In this document: piece by piece, positions 1 to 6,851 of the stretch | How the letters are laid out: the number at the start of each line of letters is the position of its first letter | How positions within the stretch are numbered: position 1 is the stretch's first letter | Source: Parvularcula dongshanensis | Lineage (GTDB): Bacteria; Pseudomonadota; Alphaproteobacteria; Caulobacterales; Parvularculaceae | Length of the DNA stretch: 64,000 nt | Reading direction: 5' to 3' | Assembly (NCBI RefSeq): GCF_014199615.1 | Contig: NZ_JACHOB010000003.1 | Coordinates: 269,731-333,730 of the forward strand | Notes under the pieces: model-generated | What the model saw: only the letters and a program-made list of their open reading frames with translations | Told to the model about the DNA's origin: nothing | Database searches by the model: none | Program-made: the position numbers and the translations under genes

Positions 1-401
1 CGCATGCGATCCAGGCGAAGGAAAATGCTCGCGTCATTGAGCTGCATAGCTTTCCTTCGCTTAGCGCTGATATGTACCACGAAAGCATCTTAAGACTCGA
101 TCGGGTAAGCAGCGAACGATCTCGGCTTAGCGAGGATGTTCATTACGCTAGTGCGAATGATCCGTTCGTTGTGGCCGCTTCCCTGGCAGCGGCTGTAAAG
201 AGTGCAGAAATGCGTCGGCGCATTACAAATGTGTACCTCTCCCCACTCGCAACTAAGCCTCAAGCCGTAGGTTTTGGACTGCATTATCTCAAAAGGATGC
301 GTGGAAGCGCCACATCGATCGTTTACCCAGTGCGCGAAAGCTACGACAAGGAAACATCGACTGGAGTAGGACGTTCTTGGATCTATCCGATCCATTTGTA
401 G
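1..401 (+). CDS. C-terminal part of an unrecognised protein (5' end outside window)
   Basis: The reading frame is open from position 3 to a stop at 399-401, so this is the last ~132 residues of a longer protein. An internal ATG at 72 is not a convincing start because the frame stays open upstream. I do not recognise the family. The tail has an alternating hydrophobic stretch around YLSPLATKPQAVGFGLHYL and ends near a GVGRSWIYPI segment, which looks like a folded alpha/beta C-terminus. Base composition is clearly less GC-rich than the rest of the window, as expected for recently acquired cargo. It may belong to the mobile element or to an older insertion beside it. Confidence 0.5.
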   Translation, partial: HAIQAKENARVIELHSFPSLSADMYHESILRLDRVSSERSRLSEDVHYASANDPFVVAASLAAAVKSAEMRRRITNVYLSPLATKPQAVGFGLHYLKRMRGSATSIVYPVRESYDKETSTGVGRSWIYPIHL

Positions 402-933
402 CATCCTGCCTGTCACTTAAGCCGCCTGCCGCGGTCTGGATGAGTACACAGTTAGGGACAAGACCAGGAAGCATTTACCCTTCGGATAGCGGGCCGACTT
501 GAACCGAGGACGCTAGCCGCACCCGTAGCAATACGATCTTATCGTGGTCCTTAGCCGCACTGTAGAGGACGGGCCGCCGCACCACGCCGTCCGGCGGAGG
601 CGTCCCGCATACGGGGCGCCGGGACCGGATGACGGACTCGCCGCCATCCGCACCTGTCGTCGCGCGCTTCGTGCCCTGCCGGGCGGTGGGGGGTGGCCGC
701 TGCCCTCCCCCCGCAAGCGAAACGAAGATGACCCGTGACGGCTCGCGGGGCGTCGCCCTGCGTTCGCCTTCGGCCCCTGATCGGGCCCTCGCCTCCCGCG
801 CGCCGCTGACCGCTCGGCCGTCCGCGCCACGTCGTCAGGTTTCGCTTGGCACCCCCCGCCCGCTCCTCGCCGGAGAGGCAGGGGTGATGACGGGGCCATC
901 ACTCCCTGCCCCGATCATCGAGGAGAGAAGACG
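402..933. other. Non-coding stretch upstream of ardA with an imperfect inverted repeat
   Basis: I see no convincing gene in these 532 bases. Composition changes from moderate GC before about 540 to very GC-rich after it, which may mark an internal junction. Just before ardA there is an inverted repeat: GCAGGGGTGATG at 878-889 and CATCACTCCCTGC at 897-909, matching except for one bulged base and separated by 7 bases. It ends 11 bases before the Shine-Dalgarno sequence AGGAGAG (921-927). It could be an operator or a 5'-UTR hairpin for the ardA transcript. Confidence 0.4.
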
Positions 934-1500
934 GTGACGAGCACGACGACGGAACGAGAAGAGCAGCAAGCCGCCTTCACGCCGCGGGTCTACCTGGCCT
1001 GCCTGGCGAGCTACAACGCCGGCATCCTGCACGGCGCATGGGCGGAGGCGACCGACGAGGACGCCTTGCGCGAGGCAGTCGCGGCGATGCTGGCGGACAG
1101 CCCAACCGCCGGCGCTGAAGAGTTCGCGATCCACGACCATGAAGGGTTCGGGTCATGGGGACCGGACGAGTACGAGGGACTGGCCGACGTTGCAGCCAAA
1201 GGCGCGTTCATCGCCGAGCACGGTCCGCTCGGCGCGGAGGTACTGGCGCACTTCTCCGGGCGGCTCGACGAGGCGGAAGCCGCCTTCGACGAGTATGCGG
1301 GCGAGTGGCCGGACCTCGGGCATTTCGCTGAGGACCTGACCGAGCAGTCGGGCGTCACCATCCCCGACAGCGTCCGCCTCTATGTCGACTACGACGCGAT
1401 GGGGCGGGACCTCGAGCTCGGCGGAGATGTGTTCACGGTCCGAACCAACTTCGACGCCGTGCACGTGTTCTGGACCGCACGGTGGGGGGCGGGACGATGA
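934..1500 (+). CDS. ardA: Antirestriction protein ArdA
   Basis: ArdA proteins are acidic DNA mimics that inhibit type I restriction enzymes as conjugative DNA enters a new host. This 188-residue product is strongly acidic and has the family layout: an N-terminal PRVYLACLASYNAG segment near residues 12-25, a central DHEGFGSWGPDEYEG region and many Asp/Glu throughout. The length is usual for ArdA. The start is GTG at 934, chosen for the AGGAGAG sequence at 921-927. It overlaps the next gene by ATGA, so it heads a three-gene coupled unit. ArdA is a common passenger of plasmids and ICEs, which agrees with the relaxase gene downstream. Confidence 0.85.
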   Translation: MTSTTTEREEQQAAFTPRVYLACLASYNAGILHGAWAEATDEDALREAVAAMLADSPTAGAEEFAIHDHEGFGSWGPDEYEGLADVAAKGAFIAEHGPLGAEVLAHFSGRLDEAEAAFDEYAGEWPDLGHFAEDLTEQSGVTIPDSVRLYVDYDAMGRDLELGGDVFTVRTNFDAVHVFWTARWGAGR

Positions 1501-1751
1501 GCGAGATGCACCCCGCACCGAACCACAGCACGGGGGCGGCCGAGTCGTTCGGTCCCCCTTCCCTGCCCGACGCCTATGCATGCGGCGCGATCAATGCGCG
1601 GCATGCAGCGCGCGAGGCAATGGCGCTCGCGGCGCACCGCGTCCGTATGAGCGGCGGCAAGGGCAGCCTGGCCGCCCGCCGCGCGCTCGCTCTGGCGGAC
1701 GTCGCCGTGCACGAGGCGATCACCCGCCTGATCGAAGGGGGCGAGCGATGA
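1497..1751 (+). CDS. Small hypothetical protein coupled to ardA
   Basis: This 84-residue protein is not recognised. It starts at the ATG that overlaps the ardA stop (ATGA at 1497-1500) and ends by overlapping the next gene in the same way at 1748-1751. The middle is Ala/Arg-rich and probably helical. I see no motif, signal peptide or membrane segment. Tight coupling on both sides supports it as a real gene of the element. Function is unknown. Confidence 0.5.
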   Translation: MSEMHPAPNHSTGAAESFGPPSLPDAYACGAINARHAAREAMALAAHRVRMSGGKGSLAARRALALADVAVHEAITRLIEGGER

Positions 1752-1972
1752 GCCGACCCGAACGCGAGGCGGAGGCCACCGCGATCGGCCTTCAGACGCT
1801 TGTGGACGGCGTGCGGCCGATCACCCTCGCCGACCGGCTGGCCGTCCGCGCGGCCGAGCCGATGCGGCCGCGGCGCGATCCCTACGCGCGGCAGAAGGCC
1901 TGCGACCTCGGCCTGTTCGACGAGGTGGGGCGGGCGCAGATCGGCCTCGTGGACTTGCTGGCCAACAGCTGA
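1748..1972 (+). CDS. Small hypothetical protein, third gene of the ardA unit
   Basis: This 74-residue protein starts in an ATGA overlap with the preceding gene. It has a helical N-terminus, a segment around ITLADRLAVRAAEPM and a Cys/Asp-containing stretch near QKACDLGLFDE. Small proteins of this kind occur near ardA on alphaproteobacterial plasmids, from memory, but I know no function. The 217 bases that follow up to the next gene show no further ORF that I would defend. Confidence 0.5.
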   Translation: MSRPEREAEATAIGLQTLVDGVRPITLADRLAVRAAEPMRPRRDPYARQKACDLGLFDEVGRAQIGLVDLLANS

Positions 1973-2189
1973 CCCGACCGCGACCGGCAGCGCTTTCCAC
2001 CGCCTGCCGGTCCGGGGCCGCGATCGAAGCGGCACGGGCCATCGAAGCCCCTGCCGCGTCCCGCCGCGCAGGAAAGACCAAGGGGGGACGAAAGTCGCGC
2101 CGTCCCCTTCGTCCCCTCCCTACACCGCCTCGCCAGACCATCCTTCTGGTCGTCGCCACCCATGCGGCGGAAGTTTTGGAGGGACGGGA

Positions 2190-2717
2190 ATGGAGACCTA
2201 CAAAGGGGGCAAAAGGCAGCCGGATAATCCGCCTCTGACCGCCTTGAAAGGCAGTGCCAACGCGGCGGAACCTGTAGTCGAAGCAGCCCTTAGCTACGCC
2301 AAAAACACTGCCCACGACTGGCTACGCTTCGGCGTTCCAGTCTGCAAAGAGCCACGCGGCCAGCACGCTTCGGTCGCCTTCTTCGCGCCCGGTCAGACCT
2401 TCGCCTATGTCCGCTGGCGGGGCGGCGAACACGGCACGGCGGACTGGCAAATCTACGTCTGCCGGGCACCGATCACCGGAGCGGAGGGCGCCGGAGCAAC
2501 GCAGATCGTACCGGGTATCGAGCCCGGTGCGGAGGTGCTGCTTTACGCCCCGACGCCGCACTATGCCCGCCGCGTACTGTCCCTTTGCAAGCGGATCGAG
2601 GCGGCGGGGACGAGGCTCGAAACGGTCCCACCTCTCTACTGGCGCGAGGCGCAGGCCGCGATGCGGTGCCAGAAGCCGGTGCCGACTTTTGTGCCGAAAG
2701 CGTGGGGTTCGGCATGA
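2190..2717 (+). CDS. DUF2840-type ICE/plasmid protein
   Basis: A 175-residue protein with the pattern I associate with DUF2840: WLRFGVPV near residue 48, FFAPGQTFAYVRWRGGEHGT around 67-86, a Pro-Gly-x-Glu-x-Leu-Leu block, then an YWREAQAAM segment. The family is found almost only in conjugation modules of alphaproteobacterial and Tn4371-like elements, usually beside the TraF peptidase and the relaxase. Its biochemical role is unknown. The ATG at 2190 follows GGAGG at 2179-2183, a good ribosome binding site. The stop overlaps the next ORF by ATGA at 2714-2717. Confidence 0.7.
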   Translation: METYKGGKRQPDNPPLTALKGSANAAEPVVEAALSYAKNTAHDWLRFGVPVCKEPRGQHASVAFFAPGQTFAYVRWRGGEHGTADWQIYVCRAPITGAEGAGATQIVPGIEPGAEVLLYAPTPHYARRVLSLCKRIEAAGTRLETVPPLYWREAQAAMRCQKPVPTFVPKAWGSA

Positions 2718-3046
2718 CGGTTCCGGCGGCGAGCGATGATCGAGGTTGGGCCGGACGCGCAGGCCGGACTGACGCAGCGAAGCGGAGGAAGGCTACGCAA
2801 GATAAAGAGGCTGGGCCCCCGAGGGGGCGTCCGGCCAGTCTGCACGTCGGGTTGGGGGTGCCCCCGAACGAGGGGGCGGTGACCCGCCCCCTGCGGAAAC
2901 GGGCGCGGCGGTTGCCGTTCGGCGGGTGGCCAACTGGAACCGTGACGTTCCGTGTACTGGCGTGCTGTTACGGCGATGCAGCCGAACGCCGTGAGATCGG
3001 TGCCGCGTCGCTTGCATTTGCCGATCCGGTCCAGGGGCGCGCATGA
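2714..3046 (+). CDS. Hypothetical 110-residue ORF bridging the DUF2840 and relaxase genes
   Basis: The frame starts with an ATGA overlap on the DUF2840 gene (2714) and ends with an ATGA overlap on the relaxase gene (3043-3046). This is the only argument that it is translated. The product is basic, rich in Gly, Arg and Pro, and resembles no family I know. In related elements a TraF-type signal peptidase gene sits here; its catalytic motifs are absent. The ORF runs through the GC-rich inverted repeats proposed as oriT. It may be a remnant, a small DNA-binding accessory protein, or a chance frame. Confidence 0.35.
   Translation: MTVPAASDDRGWAGRAGRTDAAKRRKATQDKEAGPPRGRPASLHVGLGVPPNEGAVTRPLRKRARRLPFGGWPTGTVTFRVLACCYGDAAERREIGAASLAFADPVQGRA
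2815..2892. repeat. Cluster of GC-rich inverted repeats, candidate oriT
   Basis: Three perfect inverted repeats lie within 78 bases, ending 150 bases before the relaxase start. They are GCCCCC/GGGGGC at 2815-2820 and 2823-2828, GGGGG/CCCCC at 2854-2858 and 2861-2865, and AGGGGGCGG/CCGCCCCCT at 2871-2879 and 2884-2892 (9 bp, 4-base loop). A further pairing, 2860-2865 with 2872-2877, competes with the last. Origins of transfer usually sit beside the relaxase gene and carry inverted repeats next to nic. I could not identify a known nic core sequence, so this is inference from position and structure. Confidence 0.4.
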
Positions 3047-5052
3047 CGGACGATCGCGACGACCGCTTCCGGCCGCGCCCCGGACGGGTCGGCAACAGCG
3101 CGGCCCGGGGACGCTCGCTGTCCGTCCTCGCGCAGGTCAACCGCCGCATCGGCAAGGCCGGCCGTTCGGGCGGCTCGTCCGGTGCATCGGGCGGACGCGT
3201 CCGCGGTGCGCGTTACGCGACGCTGCCGAACCGTGCAGCGTCGGACCGGCGGCGCGTGGTCGTGAAGGCGCGCGTGCACCGCCTGTCCGGCAGCGGCGCG
3301 AAGAACGCGCGGGCGCATCTGAGCTACATCGAACGGGACGGCGTCGAGAAGGACGGCAGCGAGGGGCGGGCCTACGACGCACGCGACAACCGCGCGGACA
3401 CCACCGCCTTCCAGGACCGATGCGAAGGCGACCGCCACCAGTTCCGCTTCATCGTCTCGCCGGAGGACGGCGCGGAGATGGAGAGCCTGCGCCCCCTCAT
3501 CCGCGACCTGATGGCGAACATGGAACGCGATCTCGACACCGATCTCGACTGGGTCGCGGTGGACCATCACGACACGGGGCACCCGCACACGCACATCGTG
3601 CTCCGCGGCGTACGGGACGACGGCGGCAACCTCGTCATGGACCGGGACTACATCGGCCACGGCATCCGCCAGCGCGCTGAAGAGCTGGTCCGCCTCGAGC
3701 TCGGTCCGCCCACCCCGGAGGAAGCACGCGAGAAGCTGCAGCGGCAGATCGGTCAGCAGCGCGTGACGACGATCGACCGGATGCTGGTGCGCGCGGCGGA
3801 CGGCAACCTCACCGTCGAGCCGACCAGTGTCCGCCTGCACGCAGACGGCGCCGTTCGGCCGCACCACCTGACCCAGCGCTTGCGAACGCTGCAACAGCTC
3901 GGCCTCGCCGCCGAGACCGCACAGGGGCGGTGGCAGCTGCACGGTCAGCTGACCGAGCGGCTGACGAGCTTGCAGCGACGGGGCGAGCGGCACGAAGCGA
4001 TCGCGCGCGCCTTCCAACGCCGCGAGTCGGCGCACCGTCCCGGCCCCGCGAGCTACGGCACGTTCGACCCGTCGGAGGGGCGGGCCATCACGGGCCGCGT
4101 CGCAGCGATCGGTCTGTCCGGCGAGCTGACCGGGCACCGCTACGCCGTGATCGAAGCGACGGACGGGCGGACGCTCTACGCCGAGATCGGTCTATCAAAC
4201 GGCGGACCGCACGGCGACGGCCTCCGCAAGGGCGACGTCGTCACGCTGACCCCGGCGAGGCTGACGCCCTCGAAGGCAGACCAAACGATCGCCAGTGTCA
4301 GTCGCCTGAACGACGGTCTCTACTCGCCGGTCAGGCACGCCCAACTGGAGCGCGGCTCGTCCGAGCCCTACCTACGCAGCCACGTCCGCCGGCTCGAAGC
4401 CGAACGACGGTTGGGCAACGCAGAGCGTCTTCCGAGCGGCACCGACTGGCGTGTGCCCGACGACTACCTGCAGCGGATCGAGGCGCGGCTCGCCAAGCGA
4501 GCGCAGAGCAGACCCGTCGAGATCGAGACACTCACGGCTGAGCCGCTCGACAAGCTCGCGACCGCTCGTGGGGTTACCTGGCTCGACCGCGTGCTGGCAG
4601 GCGAAGCGGAACCGGGCACCATTGCCGCACAATGTCTGCCCAGGCAGGGCTTCGGCCGCGAGGTACAGGACGCCCTCCGGCAGCGAGCCGACCGGCTCGT
4701 CGAGCAGGACCACGCGGTGCGCGGCGAGGACGGCAGTGTGCAGCTGCGCCGCGGCTTCCTACGACGGCTGGAGCGCGAAGAGCTGGCGCATGTCGCCGGC
4801 AACATCGAGCGGGAGACCGGTAGACGGTACGTCCCCACCGGCGACGGCGGCAGCATCGAGGGTGTCTACGCTCGCTCCGTCGAGCTGCAGTCCGGCCGCT
4901 ACGCGCTGATCGAGAACGAACGCAGCTTCCACCTCGTCCCCTGGCGGGACGTGCTGGAACGCGCCCGCGGCCGCGAGGTCAGCGGCGTGATGCGGGGGCG
5001 GTCGATCAGCTGGAGCTTTCGGCGACAGCGTGACTTGGGGCTCGAACGGTGA
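3043..5052 (+). CDS. Relaxase / mobilisation nuclease (VirD2-like, DUF3363 type)
   Basis: Relaxases nick oriT and lead the transferred strand into the recipient. In this 669-residue protein the candidate catalytic Tyr is in HLSYIERDG (Tyr95). The metal-binding HUH motif is in VDHHDTGHPHTHIVLRG (His180, His182, His184). A long C-terminal part (about 230-669), with Arg-rich helices and a beta-rich DRE/YAVIEATDGRTLY-like module, matches the DUF3363 extension of alphaproteobacterial ICE relaxases. The Arg-rich N-terminus is typical. Length is normal and I see no frameshift, so the protein could still act with a transfer apparatus supplied in trans. The ATG overlaps the preceding stop (ATGA). Confidence 0.85.
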   Translation: MTDDRDDRFRPRPGRVGNSAARGRSLSVLAQVNRRIGKAGRSGGSSGASGGRVRGARYATLPNRAASDRRRVVVKARVHRLSGSGAKNARAHLSYIERDGVEKDGSEGRAYDARDNRADTTAFQDRCEGDRHQFRFIVSPEDGAEMESLRPLIRDLMANMERDLDTDLDWVAVDHHDTGHPHTHIVLRGVRDDGGNLVMDRDYIGHGIRQRAEELVRLELGPPTPEEAREKLQRQIGQQRVTTIDRMLVRAADGNLTVEPTSVRLHADGAVRPHHLTQRLRTLQQLGLAAETAQGRWQLHGQLTERLTSLQRRGERHEAIARAFQRRESAHRPGPASYGTFDPSEGRAITGRVAAIGLSGELTGHRYAVIEATDGRTLYAEIGLSNGGPHGDGLRKGDVVTLTPARLTPSKADQTIASVSRLNDGLYSPVRHAQLERGSSEPYLRSHVRRLEAERRLGNAERLPSGTDWRVPDDYLQRIEARLAKRAQSRPVEIETLTAEPLDKLATARGVTWLDRVLAGEAEPGTIAAQCLPRQGFGREVQDALRQRADRLVEQDHAVRGEDGSVQLRRGFLRRLEREELAHVAGNIERETGRRYVPTGDGGSIEGVYARSVELQSGRYALIENERSFHLVPWRDVLERARGREVSGVMRGRSISWSFRRQRDLGLER

Positions 5053-5288
5053 GCACCGCGTGCGGATCGAGCCGGACGCAATTCCGTCCGAAGGGAAGAA
5101 GGCCAGGCGCGTTGCCTGTCTGCCACGCAACGAACTTTCTGCACGAGCTGGCGCGCACGCAAATGCCCGCTGCGTCCCAGCAGTACACGGAACGACTGTG
5201 AGGGAGCCAGCGAGCAAAACTGTGCATTTGCGCCGTACCGATGGTGCGCCGATCTAGGTCGTCCGCCCTACCGGAGGACCGCCCGCCC

Positions 5289-6044
5289 GTGCGACCGTCG
5301 CTGATCCAGTGCCTGCAGATCGCCGCGCTCGTCTTCTGGACGATCGCGGGGCTGCAGGTGGCGACACAGCAAGCGGCGAGACTGCTCGCCTACGACACGC
5401 AGCTCGGGGCGCCCCTCTTAGAGGCGGCAGGTGTTCCGGTCTATCCGTTCTGGCGGATCATCGCCTGGCGCTTCGCCTTCGGCCAGTACGCGCCGACGAC
5501 CTTCGCCACCGTCTATCCGTCGATCCTGTTCGGCATCGCTGCGGGCGTAGGACACGCCTTCGTCCTCCTCTTCGTGCCGGACGCGTCTGTGTACCACGAC
5601 CCCTTCAGGCTTGCGTTACGACCCCCGCCGCGCATCCCGTGGCGACCCTCACCGAACGCGCGCTTGTCCCAGCTGATCGTGCACGCCGAAGCGGAGGTGC
5701 GGGCAGCGAAGCGCGATGCCATCGAACGAGCGGTGCGGTCGGGCGAGGCGGAGGCCGCGAAGCGGCTCGCTGAAGCTGAGCGAGCGCAGACGCCGCGCAC
5801 GGCGGGAGCACCAGTGGCGCGGTCTGTCACCAGCAGGGGACTGGACGGTGGTTCGCCTAGTCAGGAGCCGAGCGGGACACGAGCACGCGGAAGGTTGCCT
5901 TGCCTGCACGACCCCGATCCAAACCAACTCGGTTTGCCCTTCGGCAGTGATGCCAGACCTGCGACCGGTCCGACCACAGCCAGGCCGTCCGACGCCCCGC
6001 CACCCCCCATCACCAACCGCCGTCACCGAATGGACTTCCTATGA
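5289..6044 (+). pseudogene. TraG/VirD4 coupling-protein remnant (membrane domain only)
   Basis: Residues ~1-95 resemble the N-terminal membrane domain of VirD4/TraG coupling proteins from this ICE family: a transmembrane helix (LQIAALVFWTIAGLQV), an AYDTQLGAPLLEAAGVPVYPFW loop-like segment and a second helix (ILFGIAAGVGHAFVLLFV). The ~500-residue ATPase domain with Walker motifs is absent. After the second helix come a charged Ala-rich helix and a Pro-rich tail. The frame nevertheless ends in an ATGA overlap with copG, as if an internal deletion had kept the original 3' junction. I prefer GTG at 5289, with GGAGG at 5273-5277. ATG at 5241 is also in frame. It could instead be a short independent membrane protein. 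Confidence 0.55.
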
Positions 6045-6469
6045 GCCGCAAGCCGAAGCTGAACGTCCGCATCACGCCCGAGCTACTGGCAAAGGTGGAT
6101 GCCGCTGCGTCCTCACCCCGCGTCACCAAGGCGGAGGTGGTCGAGCGCGCCCTGACCGAGCACTTCGATCCCGCTCGCGATGCCGACCGCTTCTTGTCCC
6201 TGCATCGCCTTCTCGATCGCGAGTACCGGCAGCTCAAGCGGATGGACCACGCCCACCGCGTCGGCCTCGAGATGTTCGCGACCTTCGTGCGGTCCTACTT
6301 CGCCGTCACCCCGCCCTTGCCGAAGGCCGAACGAGACGACGCCCTGGCGCTCGCCGCTCGTCGCTTCGAAGGCTTCCTCGACACCGTCGCGCAGAACGTC
6401 CGCGAGGGCGGGGCCGTCGAGAGCGTGCTGCAGGATGTCTCCGGAGCGGAGGGGCAGGCGCGGGACTGA
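6041..6469 (+). CDS. CopG/ribbon-helix-helix family regulator of the ICE module
   Basis: A 142-residue protein with a ribbon-helix-helix domain at residues ~6-45: the strand LNVRITPELL, then VTKAEVVERALTEHF. It continues into helices with Arg/Asp-rich segments, as in the longer CopG-like proteins encoded between traG and trbB in rhizobial-type elements. Such proteins bind operators in the transfer region. The start overlaps the traG remnant (ATGA at 6041-6044). No trbB follows: the next 197 bases to the tRNA have no gene, so the module is truncated here. Confidence 0.75.
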   Translation: MSRKPKLNVRITPELLAKVDAAASSPRVTKAEVVERALTEHFDPARDADRFLSLHRLLDREYRQLKRMDHAHRVGLEMFATFVRSYFAVTPPLPKAERDDALALAARRFEGFLDTVAQNVREGGAVESVLQDVSGAEGQARD

Positions 6470-6598
6470 ACACCACACGTTACCGGCGGAGTGTCGGAAG
6501 ATCGCCTGACCTTTCCATCTGCGAGCCAGAACAGGCCGTAGCGAGCGATAGTACGGGCCAAGCGAGCAATCACGTGCACGTCAGAGAGAACGCTCGCT

Positions 6599-6645
6599 AC
6601 ACGGTTCCCAAGACGGTTCCCAGCCTATCGGCACACGGTTCCCAA
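6599..6645. repeat. Three spaced copies of ACGGTTCCCA beside the tRNA, candidate integrase arm sites
   Basis: ACGGTTCCCA occurs at 6601-6610, 6613-6622 and 6635-6644. The first and third extend to the 13-base ACACGGTTCCCAA at 6599-6611 and 6633-6645. Start-to-start spacings are 12 and 22 bases, close to one and two helical turns. The cluster ends 22 bases from the tRNA-Thr 3' terminus. Tyrosine integrases of tRNA-targeting elements bind short direct arm repeats flanking the core site. That reading is inference. The rest of 6470-6666 holds nothing else I can name. Confidence 0.45.
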
Positions 6646-6666
6646 CTCGCAAACCCTGATGATTGC

Positions 6667-6742
6667 TGGTGCCCCCAGAGAGACTCGAACTCCCGACCTA
6701 CTGATTACAAATCAGTTGCTCTACCAGCTGAGCTATAGGGGC
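6667..6742 (-). tRNA. tRNA-Thr (anticodon TGT), CCA encoded
   Basis: Read on the minus strand, a 76-base cloverleaf begins GCCCCTA and ends TGGGGGCACCA, giving a 7-bp acceptor stem with one U-G pair. The D-arm carries AGCTCAGCTGGTAGAGC. The anticodon stem CTGAT/ATCAG encloses TTTGTAA, so the anticodon is TGT (threonine). The T-arm contains GTTCGAGTC. The 3' CCA is encoded. Its 3' end faces the mobile-element remnant, the usual geometry for integration at a tRNA gene that keeps the tRNA intact. Confidence 0.97.
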
Positions 6743-6851
6743 CCGCACGCTTCGTGCGCCGGACGGCGTCGAGGGTCAACGGCGAAGCCGCTGCGGCCGT
6801 CCGTTCACACGCCTGCATGGCAGCCCGCGCGCGGCGCGCTACTTTCCGCCG

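Larger units (their letters stand above)
1..6670. mobile_element. Relict integrative conjugative/mobilisable element next to tRNA-Thr
   Basis: Seen: ardA, a DUF2840-type gene, a complete HUH relaxase gene, a TraG/VirD4 membrane-domain fragment and a copG-type gene lie on one strand and stop just short of the 3' end of tRNA-Thr at 6667. Known: this order is that of the conjugation module of Tn4371-like and rhizobial ICEs, where traF and a lytic transglycosylase flank the relaxase gene and a trb operon follows copG. Inferred: an element integrated at the tRNA 3' end and later lost traF, the transglycosylase, most of traG and all trb genes. The left end is outside the window. I saw no integrase gene and no second copy of the tRNA 3' end, so the boundaries are approximate. 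Confidence 0.7.

Noticed and set aside
2714..3042. TraF-type signal peptidase gene expected between DUF2840 and the relaxase
   Set aside because: No Ser/Lys peptidase motifs or membrane segment can be found in any frame of this interval.
3930..4541. Additional Arg/Ala-rich frames inside the relaxase gene
   Set aside because: Low-complexity shadows of the relaxase frame, with no start context.
1..6600. Second copy of the tRNA-Thr 3' end that would mark the other att site
   Set aside because: I found no match to the tRNA 3' sequence by eye elsewhere in the window. The other end is probably outside.
6470..6666. Short frame ending in a CPQRDSNSRPTDYKSVALPAEL-type peptide
   Set aside because: This is the usual artefact of translating the complement of a tRNA gene.
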